NCBI RefSeq assembly: GCF_001653235.2
Contig: NC_035791.1
Location: 4,092,001 to 4,156,000 of the forward strand
Origin: Pochonia chlamydosporia 170
Taxonomy: Eukaryota > Ascomycota > Sordariomycetes > Hypocreales > Clavicipitaceae
Reading direction: 5' to 3'
DNA length: 64,000 bases
The first letter of the stretch is position 1. Each line of letters opens with the position of its first letter. The position numbers were made by a program, and so were the translations under genes. Positions 35,665 to 46,247 of the stretch are shown piece after piece. The notes below the pieces were generated by a model. It was not told the origin of the DNA. It saw only the letters and a program-made list of their open reading frames with translations, and made no database searches.

Positions 35665-37034
35665 CTACATCTCTCCATACACCCGACCACACTCTCTCAG
35701 GCCCTTCCAGTAGGGACTCGTCTCCAAATCATCCATCAACTTTTTCCACATCACGCCGTCGGCACCTGGCCTGTTCCTAACTCCCATCTCCTGCAGCTTC
35801 TTACACACACCCCGATAGTCCCTACTAACTCTCTTCCGACACCACCAAAAGTCATACCGACACAACAAGCCCAGCCAATATCCCATCAACCACATGGCTG
35901 CCTCATCCCGCCTCTCCAGCTCAAAGCGAAAATCAACGTCCAACGTCCCAATCATGTTCGCATACAAGAAGAAATACTCTGGTTTCGGCTCCAACCTGGT
36001 CGTCTCGCTCAAGATTCTCACTGTTTGAAAGTATTTTGCATCGGGTGTGGATTCTGGATTCAGACCAACCAGCTCCAACCAATGTTGGGGAACGCCCTCC
36101 AGATTCATCGACTCCCATGCGCCGTGGAAAGTTTTGGCTTCGTCGTCAGACGAGTCGAACATCCAACTGAGAATGGAGTCTGGTCGAAATGTCTCTGTCG
36201 CGTATATGAGTGGCTTTATGCCTAGGGAGAGGGACAGCCATCCCAATCTGTCGTGGTGGTCACTGTAGGCCCATGAACCCTCAATACTCTCGTCCTCTAT
36301 CGACGAGAAAGACAGCAAGTTGAGAAACATAGCAGTTAGGATTAGAGCATCGGCGGTCTGCTGGTCTAATGGCCCGGTCAGCGCCCCCTGAAAGTTCTTG
36401 AGAGCTAGTGCCTGCTGGAAATGTTCTGCGATGCGGTGCGAAGATTTGGACGCGGATTGAACACGGAGATGCGATGCTGAGACGGCAAGAATGGAGTCTA
36501 GTAAGAATGGACGGCAAAGACCCAGGGAGAGAATGGGGTTGACTTGTGCTCCATCTAGCATGAGCAATTCCGGAAACAGGTGCTGAAAGTGGTGCATCAG
36601 AACGATGCGAGGTGTCCCGTATGGCGTCTGAGACTCGTCGGGATCGAAGCCACATATCGCTGGCGATGAGCCCAGTGTACCGAACCGCTGGATCTTACGC
36701 CCCAGGACAATTGATGTCTCTTCGTCTGGGTTGGACACAGAGTCAGAGCCCGAGTCATCAGACGTGTAGTTGCACCAGACATTGCTTCTGAGGCACCGGG
36801 AACATGATGGACGGGCTTCATCACACTGGCCAGCGATTCTGTTAGTTTTGTGATTAAAAGGGCGAGATGTGTCATGTATGGGCTTTGTACCTTGACTCTC
36901 TTCACTTTACAACCCAAACAACCCGTCTTGGACTTCTGATGCGTCTTTCGGCGCCGGTATTTCCTCGCAGACCCAGAGCCCTGTCCAGAGTGCGGTTGGA
37001 ACGAAATGACCCGAAAGTCCGGCTCACTGGGCAT
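35665..37034 (-). CDS. Zn2Cys6 transcription factor
   Basis: Exons (minus) 37034-36891 and 36825-35665 (65-nt intron) give 434 residues. The start is the first in-frame ATG (37034). A basic stretch (KYRRRKTHQKSKTG) leads into a perfect Zn2Cys6 cluster: C39-x2-C42-x6-C49-x6-C56-x2-C59-x6-C66. The intron falls between C42 and C49, a common place in fungal regulators. The rest is helical, with a Fungal_trans-type region ('MHHFQHLFPELLML', 'FLLDSILAVSASHLR', 'ALILTAMFLNLLSF'). Expected to be a nuclear DNA-binding regulator; its CGG-type targets and pathway are unknown. It is transcribed away from the neighbouring carboxylesterase (divergent, about 760 bp), which could be a target, but this is only positional. 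Confidence 0.9.
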
Positions 37035-37796
37035 GTTGTTCAACTTTGTCCCTCTTGTCAACCTCCTTGCTTGCCGGGGTTCCGATCGTACAGATTGTAG
37101 CAGTTCAGGGTATGTTCCAATACCAGAAGCACTGAGTACCCAGAACAGGAAAACGAGGCCGTCATTTTGAGACTGGCGACGGCAGGTCTAGTTATGAAGG
37201 CTTCGACCTTCAAGGTGTCGAGGTATGAATTGGTTGGACGTGTAATGAATGTTTCGGGATGATTACCTGGTGTGGCGTCGACCTCGTTTTCCCTTTTGAG
37301 CGATAGCGCCATCAGTTTTGGGGAAACGAGACTGTTCGGATCCACTCCTTCCTCACAGATACGTTGGATTTGGGACGCATGATATTGGATGACCACAGCT
37401 TGGACCATTGGATACGGCACTACGATGGCAAGCTTGTCTCCTAACTACCGAAATATCTGCTCCTTTCCTGAATACCTGTCACAGTAATCCGAGTGATCAA
37501 CCTTCGTCCTCTCGCTTTCCTCGGACAGTTGTACGCTACGAATCACTGATAGCACTGCCTCAATGGGGGGAATTTGGCTTATGACTTTGGCCATGCGAGA
37601 TCAACAGTATTGCATTGTGACCTTGAAGAAGTGGAAGAAAAAGGCAAGATTCTTCTCGTTTGCCAAATTGGGTAGTGGGCGTGACGGCTTCATATCTTAA
37701 TATAAAGGGTCAGCAAAGGCATCAGAAAAATGGTGAACATACCAAGGTTTGACGCACGACTCCTCGACCACCTCGCGACCAAAACTGATCATCAAA
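37035..37796. promoter_or_regulatory. Divergent promoter between a Zn2Cys6 regulator and the carboxylesterase
   Basis: About 760 bp with starts facing outward on both sides. A TATA-like 'TTAATATAAAGG' at about 37699 sits 98 bp before the esterase ATG. A minus-strand frame (37058-37420) has no motif and is not called. Confidence 0.5.
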
Positions 37797-39544
37797 ATGC
37801 TGAACCTCTCAATCCCAATACTTCTTGCCACCGTGGCCAGAGCCTTTGCCAATCCAACCGACTGTCCCCCGCAGGGTCGTCTTGTTGACCTTGGCTATGC
37901 GAAGCATGTCCCCACGTTTGTCAACAAAACCGTCTCTGGACATAAGGTTACAATCTACAAGAATATCCGCTTTGCTAAAGAACCAACCGGAAACCTTCGA
38001 TTCCGGGCACCGGATACTAGACTCCCCAAAGTCAATGGCGTCCAAGATGGTAAAGTGCCGTGGGCAAGTACAAGTTGCGTCTCCTCTGCGCCAGGATATG
38101 TCCCCTTTCCCGACATCAACGGCACTACCTGGGGACGGGAGGACTGTCTGTTCCTTGATGTTTATGTACCAGACGGCGTGAAGCCAGGCGACGATGTTCC
38201 CGTGCTACACAACTTCTTTGGCAGTGCGTACGCTTTTGGAAGCAAGGATATTATGTTTTCGCCAATGGGCTTGTTTGATAGAATGTTTGAGGACCATGCT
38301 GGCAAATTCATATTTGTGACAAACAATTATAGGTTCGGAAATTCGCCATGTTATACTTTCTATAATGTTAGCTAACCTGTACGTTTATTCTTAGACTTGG
38401 CGTGCCAGGTTGGACCTATGCCGCAGGCGAAGACATGGACGGCAATGTCGGTATGCTGGACTGCATCGCCGCCGCAGAATGGACAGCCAAGTACATTGGC
38501 AAGTTTGGCGGTGACGGTCGACGTATTACGGCAGTTGGACAAAGTGCGGGATCCGGCATGATGTATTACATGATGGTTGCTTATGGCGGTCGTCGCAAAC
38601 TCCCATTTCAGCAGGTACGCCATGACTCTTGGAATCCTGCGAATTGCATGACTGACAGTATCTAGGCATATTTGTCGTCGCCTGCTGGTGGCCCGAAGCG
38701 AAATGTTACCGAGCGGCAGAAGAAGCTGTTTGACCTGGTGCTCAAGACTGCCAATTGTACAACGCTACAATGCCTACGATCCGTCCCTGAGAAGACCATG
38801 ATAGCGGTTAACAATGAATTGATCAACAACATGCCCTCAGAAAGCGGCGGCGGTCAGATAGGAGCTCTCCATGGGTTTGGTCCTGCTCCAGATGGGAAAA
38901 TCGTACCCGACCTGCCACTGGTCCTGCTGAAAAGGGGACAATTTTACAAAGGGCTCAAAGGTTTGATTTTAGGCAGTATGGCCCTTGAAGGTAAGGGAAC
39001 ATCGCACGACACCGACCTACCAGAGTATTTCCCTATCTTGGTACGACAGCAAATGCCCTCAGCAAGCAACGTCACCGTTCAGACGTTGCAAGATGAATAC
39101 TATGACGCCAACGATCTCCCCAAAATGGCCTGGGATTGGACAACAGATGTTGTGTTTGCGTGCAATGCAAACAATCTCGCCAATGCATTGCCGAATCTAG
39201 CGAAGAGATATATTATGTCGACGCCGCCGGCGATTCATGGACAAGATCTAGTGTGTAAGTCGTTATTCGGGGAAAGAATCTTAAAGCGTTTGCTAATTAC
39301 AACATTAGATTTCTTCAACAACGAGAATATCACCCCTGTCAATGACACTGACCTGGTGAATGGCTTTCAAAGACGACTCCTCAAGTTTGTCAATGGCCAG
39401 AAGTTGGATTGGCCGGCTTGGGGTTCCGCAAAGGGCATGTACAACATCAAAGAGAGTTTCGAGGCGACGACATTGCCGGAGAAGCTGAGGCATCGATGCG
39501 ATTTGTTGAACAAGTTCATCCTCGATCCAGTGAACGGCGCGTAA
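37797..39544 (+). CDS. Secreted type-B carboxylesterase
   Basis: Exons 37797-38332, 38395-38614, 38666-39254 and 39309-39544 (introns 62, 51 and 54 nt) give 526 residues. The first residues (MLNLSIPILLATVARAFA) are a signal peptide. Alpha/beta hydrolase of the carboxylesterase type-B family: 'EDCLFLDVYVPDG' (family signature 2), nucleophile serine in G-Q-S-A-G, 'IRFAKEPTGNLRFR' at the N-terminus and a catalytic-His candidate in 'PPAIHGQDLVYFF'. The usual oxyanion HGGG is replaced by 'HNFFGSAYAFGS', a variant I associate with a fungal subfamily. Predicted to hydrolyse carboxylic esters outside the cell; substrate unknown. Next to a divergent Zn2Cys6 regulator. All splice junctions keep the frame, and the fold appears complete. 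Confidence 0.9.
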
Positions 39545-42516
39545 GTTGTGTCACCGGAGTGGACGGATTATGTTGATTTGTTGAGATATGGTTGCCATGC
39601 GATAATTTTGAGGGGCGTCTCCTAACTCTCGCATGGCATGAATTGAAGATATTGAATAGTTGCAATCATGGCCAATGAGACTCGCATCTTCCCCCTCGTG
39701 TTGCGGGCTGCAAAGGGTTGAGTAATGGTGCACAGAACAATTTCCTACCCACAGGAAAGTATGGCTGTGACAACTGTTCAACATATTTTCAAACAAAGAG
39801 TTGGGTTGAGAGTAAGGCAAACCACCACTAGCTGACATGAAATGACTGTTGATATGACAATGAAATCGCTAATATCATTGGATGTCTTGTCAATCACCGT
39901 TTTGATTATCGCCATGGTAAAATCGTATTGCATGTGCAAATTCCTTTGGTGATTATGAAAACCTGGACTTCGCATGTTTGCAGCTCTACGCAAAGTTGAC
40001 CGAGCCGGCACCGATGGTTTGTGCAGTACGAAGAGATCGGCACAAATTGGAGGCATCAATTGCTCGCAACTCAAGCCGCCCCGAGGCGTTGCGCTAAGGA
40101 TACTCTTATTTCTTGGCATTGATTGTGATAGGCTCCATTGAAGGTGGGCTGCTCGACGCACTCGTGATGTGAGGCGAACCGACTGGGGTAAAACTTGCAC
40201 AGTGTGCCCCAAGTAGATTGCATAAATGAATCAAGGAGAAAAGTGCAGATTGCCCACAGCGGGAGTGTCCTTCGTCCGAGATTGCTGATAGAAACCACAC
40301 ATTATTGGGGCTTTACAACACTGGACAGGCCGTATTGATGTAAAATGCATGAAAGATGGAGTTCTCTGTGCAAGCCACGATTTGCTGTCCTTTGACGACT
40401 CTCGGAAGTCGATGTCAGCACTGAGTCGTGATCTGTCGACTAAATTTAGCAAACATCCGCAAGCCTGGACTGCAGAGCCTCCCGATGCTCCTTAGGGATG
40501 CCTCATTATCAAACAGCTGACGTGGGACCAGAATTTGGGTGTCGTTGGCTGGTTTCAATCTCCTGAACGTAGCACTGTAATTATTGGAGGCACGAAACAG
40601 TCTGGTTCTCAATTAAATGAAAGATGATCAGCCACAGGGCCTGAGTCGAGCAGCTAGACGGTCAGTGTTGTCCATGATTCGGTGCAATCTTCTGGTACAA
40701 TGTTTTCTTGGACCCACGGACACAACAGGCATTTCTTTTCACCCCAAATATTGAGGTGAACCACATGCCAGATGACATGGTGCGGGACAAAGAGGCTCTG
40801 TGGCTGACCATTGGATCTCGCAGCACCAAACATCTGGGGACAATCTCATGCACCTGACGCTCCTTGTAATAGCTTCCACAACCAGCCAAACGCGCCGCCA
40901 ACAAGCCACAGTCTTGGGGCTCGTCATCACAGTTCAGCTGCTGTGGAGTCGCTATGCTCGCGTGGTCAGGGCGGGAGGTGGAAGATGCGAAGGTGATGTA
41001 TGAACAAAGTTAAGCTAAAATAGGTTCTCTGACTTATTAGGATAAGGCAGTCTTTGGAGTTTCGCATCGGACTGGAGGATTGTAGGTTGGAAAGGGGCGG
41101 TAAAAAACTAGCCGAGAGGGAAGTATTGAGGAGGACCTTGGCAGGGCATGATGCATGTTTGCTGAGGAGTTTGTCTTGATACCAGAAGTTCGACAATCCG
41201 TTCTTGGCTGGCAACACTGAACCAGAAATTGAACGCAGCTGTCACTCTTTGTCTCCTGATGAAGACGGAAAGAGCGCCCCGGATTGCTTTGAGACTGGTG
41301 CGGGTCGGCGGGGCAGGTGCAGTGGGCTAGCACCTGCAGGTTTCGCCAGGGAGCCAACAGGACTGGCCTTGGCAGATGCCGGCGGCGTCACCAAAACGGC
41401 GCTACGGACCGTGAGAATTCGCATCCCTGCCAAGAACACGCGTCCCTCCAAGGCTTTGATCTTATTGCCGGGTTGTCCGCGAGACTGTGGGAAAGGAAAA
41501 TGCTACGGCTATGGAAGAGATTTGTTGTGTTGTATGCGGATGATTTTGACTGGCGAATTGAGATAGGATGTGGTGGTATTTTGGTTGGACTTTGCTTAGA
41601 TTGCCCTTCTTTCCCGTGTTCAACTCTGGCATCGTTTCCGTCCTGCTCAATCCAGTCTCGACCAGACAGACTCCTTAACTAAGTTGAGTCTGGCTGTGGT
41701 CCTACCTCGCGATAAGCTCAACACTGTCCATCTTGTCATAACCAGAGCAGATCAGACTCCATTCTGTCCCTCTGTCTATGACTAGTTCCCAATATCTGTC
41801 AGCAATCCACTGCACCAGTTCTCGGGTAGTTTCTTGGCCTCCTTGGTGAATATCTTGGCAATTGAAGCTTCTCAGCAAATCAGACCGAACCGACCTGACA
41901 GAGTGACAAGACATTTTCTGCGACGTCACTGTGCGCCTCAAGCTTCTCTTTGCAGCGAATGGTGGTGCGGTCAGAATTGGCGCCAACTTTCAGTTCAATC
42001 CAATCGAATCCAGACTTGTCTTGTCCAGTCTGCCGTTTTAGTTCCCCTGACAGTGCAAAAGGACGCCGCTTGGCTTCGTCCCACCCCTTACTTTGTTCCT
42101 TTTTCATTTCTCGCGCTCCCAAATTGAGACCTCGATTTTCCTTTTCGCAAAGTCTCTTTTAGGGGGGACAAGACAGAGAAAAAGAAGAAGCCGTGGGCTG
42201 CTCGGATTCTCTTTTTTCTTTATTTCCTCTTCTTCATTTATTTTAATTATTTCTTCTCCTGGAAACGAGTCGAGGCGCTCCTTCCTTCAGCATTCTTCGC
42301 CCTTTTTGTTGTCGGGTTGTTGTCAGTCGAGGCCGCGAGTCCTCTGACACCCCACACGCCACTCTTTTGAAGGCCTTTTTCTCACAGATCCAGATTGAGA
42401 TTCCCCACGACACAACGCAGACATCACGAGCCAACATAAGAGCGCGTGCGCTTGTTCAACCGTGCTCGCTAAACACCTCGCCAAAGTTCGGATAGTGCCG
42501 AATTGTCTCGCCCGTC
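39545..42516. other. Long intergenic region upstream of the glycosyltransferase
   Basis: About 3 kb with no supported gene on either strand. The right end (42140-42516) is the likely core promoter and 5' leader of the glycosyltransferase, with a CT-rich block described separately. No repeats or RNA genes recognised. Confidence 0.5.
42200..42300 (+). promoter_or_regulatory. Pyrimidine-rich leader of the glycosyltransferase gene
   Basis: A CT-rich stretch (for example CTCTTTTTTCTTTATTTCC) lies 220-320 bp upstream of the ATG at 42517. Long CT tracts near transcription starts are common in well-expressed filamentous fungal genes. The transcription start itself cannot be placed. Confidence 0.45.
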
Positions 42517-43874
42517 ATGTTGGGCAATTCTGTGCGCTCGACCAAGGGGATGGCCATCCTGGTCGGGTCCATCTTCTTCGTCGCGGCATTCGTCGGTCTA
42601 GTTTTTAACCATCTCGACTCTTGGGATCTTCCAGCCAGGTAAATACGCTCCACGGCTTTTTTTGTGATTATTAACGACCTGTGGTCGAATAATGCTGACT
42701 ATTTTTCTTTAATTTTTTGCAATAGACCAAAGACGCAACATTCTCAACCGACTGCACCGACCACTGTCGATGACACCGGGGCTACGACGACGACGAAACC
42801 ACCGTCAAGTGCCAAAAAGCCAACAGCCTCCAACGACGATGAGCTTCGAAACTTCTTCCTCAAGCAAATGTACAAACCCGCTCTTAAGCCGGATCAGGCA
42901 GTCTTCAAACCCTATAATGCTTTTGAGTGGAAACTGTCCGAAAAGGCGCATTGGCAGCAACCCATGAGGGAGAATCTCTGCATCATTGACCTCGACAACC
43001 GGCCTTTCAATGAAACTGGTCAAGTGTTTGGGCCAAATATCATGGACTTTGACAGCCCCACGGGTGTGCATGGCTTGTCTCTTGGCATTCTGAATCATTA
43101 CGTATATGGTACGTTTCTGCACGCTATTTGTGACGTTTTGGCCCTGGCTGACATTTGGCAGCTCGCATCCACGGATATAAGTACTACTATATTAACACCG
43201 TCGACCCGGGTGACCGCCGAGCCTCTTGGAAGAAACCTCCTGTTATTTCTAAAATTCTTAAAGAGCACGACGTTTGCATCTACCTTGACTCAGACGCCAT
43301 CTTCCACCACCTCGATCTTCCCTTCGAATGGCTCTTGAATTACTGGAAACTTTACCCCGACAACAACTCTATGGCTCTTGCCATTGACCCCGATTCTGAT
43401 TGGAACAAGGATAAATACGGCAAGTTATATCTCAACACGGGCTTCATCATTTCACAAAACAACCCAACGACATATAAGATTATGGATGCCTGGAACAAAT
43501 GTCCTGATGACGACGGACCGTATCCTGAGTGCAAGGAGTTCCGGAAGAATTCTCCTGGCCGCCCGACAGACCAGGGCGGGTTTGGTACTTTTGTCCGCTA
43601 CAACTTCACTGAACACATTCGGGAATTAGCCTGCACAGAAGCAAACGGTTTTCCTCAAACCGAATCCGGTTGCAATGGCGTATTTGTCCGCCATTTGTGG
43701 ACAGGAAAAGATGACCAAATCAAAATCGATGTCGGCACACAGATGCCTGGCCCGTACGTGAAGCTCTTCCACGAGCAATATTTGAGGGAGAAGCCGACTT
43801 TCTACATTGAAGAGAAAGATTTGCTTAGTCTTGGCCCGTCGGCAGCATTGAAGGGCAAGACGGCCGCACAATGA
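42517..43874 (+). CDS. Type II membrane glycosyltransferase, GT34-like (GMA12/MNN10 type)
   Basis: Exons 42517-42638, 42726-43108 and 43162-43874 (introns 87 and 53 nt) give 405 residues. A short cytosolic tail and a signal anchor (about residues 12-33, 'MAILVGSIFFVAAFVGLVF') are followed by a Ser/Thr/Pro stem (45-75) and a lumenal catalytic domain. The D-x-D metal/nucleotide-sugar motif is D211-S-D213 in 'VCIYLDSDAIF', followed by 'LYLNTGFIISQN' and 'RPTDQGGFGTF', as in galactosyl- and mannosyltransferases of the GMA12/MNN10 group. Likely Golgi. The donor sugar and acceptor cannot be told, and it could belong to a related GT family with the same fold. The first exon carries only the tail and membrane anchor. 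Confidence 0.85.
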
Positions 43875-44597
43875 CGCGCAAATCAGTGATGTGGTGGATA
43901 TTTGGAACAATCGCCCACTGCACACGCTGTACGATACAAGCTGGAGCACCTCTTCTTTGTTTTTCCTCCAATTCTATGATTTCTCTGTTACATAATTATA
44001 CCAAGGGTCATTGTTTCCTGTTGGGCCATGTCGACGGCCACGGTTTTCGCGCGTCATCTGGACGATTTTGGTCACGGCAAAAGTTTATAAAGCATGGGTG
44101 GAAATGGTTACTTCAGAGGCATGGAAGCAAGAGGAGTTGGTTATGGGCACATTATCTGATGCATAATACCTTAATGTACATATACATTCGAACCATTCGC
44201 ATGCATACGATCTAGCGAATCGTATTTGGGTAGTGTCTAATTTTATTAGCCATGTTCAAACCTAGGGATCGTGCATTTCTGGTGACGTACTCGTATTGGG
44301 GAGACATTGCTTTGCAGTAGGCAAGTTCTAATTACCTACCTAGGTAGGCAGGGAATATGTCCCCTCGTTGCTATCATTTAAGTTATGTTGTTGACATGTT
44401 GCCCAATAACGAGAACCGACAAATTCGTCCGTTCAAACCCGGCACGATTCTTTACGCTGCGAGGCATGCTCTCTAGTTCTTTCGAAATATTCGAGGCCGC
44501 TAACCAGAACTTTGCAACATGCTCTATCTAATAACCATCACCTCCATTCATAGAATCATAACCGCATGCCTTCAACCCGGAATTATATATGCATGCA
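43875..44597. other. Convergent intergenic gap
   Basis: About 720 bp between the converging glycosyltransferase and metallo-beta-lactamase genes, holding both 3' ends. It contains the 14-bp palindrome at 44335-44348. No coding frame is supported. Confidence 0.5.
44335..44348. repeat. Perfect palindrome CCTACCTAGGTAGG
   Basis: A 14-bp perfect palindrome in a gene-free gap. A shorter relative (TACCTAGGTA, within CCTACCTAGGTA) occurs at 61740-61749, also intergenic. The function is unknown. Confidence 0.75.
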
Positions 44598-45581
44598 TCA
44601 GTCCTCTGGATCCGCCCAGATAACCATATTCTCCGGCGGATCATCTAACCCCTCAAAAAACTGGCCAACCTGTCTATCCGAATACCTCATACTGAAATGA
44701 ATCAAAATAAACGTCGTAGCAGGCCACTTCCGTATGACTGGCTCCAAATCCCTCCATTTCGTATGTTTCGTCCTATCCGCCTGCGTGGCGTGCTCGTCAT
44801 ACAAAAAACTACACTCCGTAATGACAACCGGTATCCCTTCCTTCAACCAAGACGGCTCAGAAGCCAGTGTCGCGATCGTAGTGTCACCCAGAAAGGCGAA
44901 CATGGGCGTGGAGTGCGTCTCTGTAATATCCACGCCGCTTTGTCTCAGGTCTTTCAGTTCCGTGCCCGATAAGCTCTTGTACTCCAGTTTCAGGCGGTTC
45001 GTCGAGGATGAGAAGACGTATCCTACACAGGGCACTGTGTGGTCGCAGTTGAACACTGTTGCTGTTATGCCTTTAAGACGTCTGAGGGAGACGGTGTCGC
45101 CGTGCCGAACACCATGGGTGATGTGGGTGTTGAGAAATGCTCTTTCCTGGGGTGTTCTTCCGTCTGCGTCCTTTTCCCCTGTGGTTTTATCAATTTCGTA
45201 GCCCTCGGTTTCTGCGTCGTCCACCCCAATGAGACCGCCTAGGTTCATCATGGTGGTGCTGAGGATGTGGCTGTCGAAGATGTGCCTCATTTCCACGGGG
45301 CAGTATACATCTGGTGGGTCTTCTCTTTTCACAAACGCAAATGAGAGGAGGGTGTGGTCTGCGTGTCCGTGGGTGAGAAAGATGTGTTTCGGTCTTTGCT
45401 TGTTGACGCAGAGGCCGGCGTCGAGGAGGAGGTTGAGCTGGGGGATGACGAAGGATGTGTGCCATGCTGCGCGGGAGCGACCTGTTAGGATGAGGTGGTT
45501 GTGTGGTTTGGGGAATTTCCATTCAAGGACGTCTGAGCGTGTTGATTGTGGGAGGGGCGTGGCAAAGGATAGTTTGCCCAT
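44598..45581 (-). CDS. Metallo-beta-lactamase fold protein, RNase Z-like
   Basis: Single exon of 327 residues. The core metal motif is H-x-H-x-D-H at H71-G-H73-A-D75-H76 ('IFLTHGHADH'). Further metal-ligand candidates are the H in 'NTHITHGVRHGD', 'FAFLGDTTI' (Asp) and 'ILIHFSMRYSD' near the end. The order resembles tRNase Z / ribonuclease Z-like proteins, with the zinc-binding core at the N-terminal side and 'GDT' in the middle. No organelle signal is obvious. It may process tRNA 3' ends or be another hydrolase of the fold; it is somewhat divergent, and the flexible exosite arm is not obvious. Divergent from the TAP-like hydrolase. Confidence 0.85.
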   Translation of the reverse strand: MGKLSFATPLPQSTRSDVLEWKFPKPHNHLILTGRSRAAWHTSFVIPQLNLLLDAGLCVNKQRPKHIFLTHGHADHTLLSFAFVKREDPPDVYCPVEMRHIFDSHILSTTMMNLGGLIGVDDAETEGYEIDKTTGEKDADGRTPQERAFLNTHITHGVRHGDTVSLRRLKGITATVFNCDHTVPCVGYVFSSSTNRLKLEYKSLSGTELKDLRQSGVDITETHSTPMFAFLGDTTIATLASEPSWLKEGIPVVITECSFLYDEHATQADRTKHTKWRDLEPVIRKWPATTFILIHFSMRYSDRQVGQFFEGLDDPPENMVIWADPED

Positions 45582-46247
45582 GGTTGGTAGTGATGGTGAG
45601 GAGTGTTAGGTTGGGATGGAGATGATTATCGAGGTCGAGGTTGAGTTGGGATACATGGAGATACATGGCTGGTTTAAAGAGGCAACTTGAGCATCACTTG
45701 GCCCCACATACGTGTTGGCTTTGACGGTGTGACTACATGTAGAGTTGGGCGTATTAAGTTGAATAGCGTGAAGAAATTGTGAGTCACGGCGCCTATTTAT
45801 TTGGTAGGATATATATTTGTATTTGGTCGGCGGCAGGGAAGACGGGGCTGTGAATTTGTGCGGCCGGTGCTGCGGCCGGTGTTTCGTGGCTATGATACAA
45901 GGTGGAAAGTGGCCAAGTCAGCCATCATGGTATAAAGCTATAATCAAGGCAAACGTTGTGCAAGGTATTAAGTATGTATGAATATGAGGGGGCTTCTTCA
46001 GCTGTGATCTGTCATTCAAACATGGATTCTAGCTAGAATATTAGAAGTAGACGTGTAGACATTTTTATCCGTCAGCCAAGGTCGGCTTGGCCAAATCATT
46101 CGGTGAAGGACGGCCGTCTTGGTTTGTAGATACACAAGATAGGCATATGAACCTTTAAAGTTAGGATAAGCCATACGTGGGAAAAGGGCTATATATCATC
46201 TCAAGCGACATCATTGTGCTTATTCGTAGACTAAAGTTGTATCGGGT
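45582..46247. promoter_or_regulatory. Divergent promoter with a 12-bp-spaced GCGGCCGGTG repeat
   Basis: Starts of the metallo-beta-lactamase gene (minus) and the TAP-like hydrolase (plus) face outward. Two copies of GCGGCCGGTG at 45860-45869 and 45872-45881 include CGGCCG, compatible with Zn2Cys6 regulators that read CGG/CCG triplets. No supported gene. Confidence 0.5.

Noticed and set aside
37058..37420. 120-codon minus-strand frame just upstream of the Zn2Cys6 regulator
   Set aside because: No motif; lies in the divergent promoter and is not needed to extend the regulator, whose ATG is at 37034.
41204..41566. 120-codon plus-strand frame before the glycosyltransferase
   Set aside because: Low-complexity composition, no domain, no splice partner.
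44425..44450. GTTCAAACCC resembling a tRNA T-arm
   Set aside because: Flanking bases do not pair as a T-stem and no A-box lies at the right distance.
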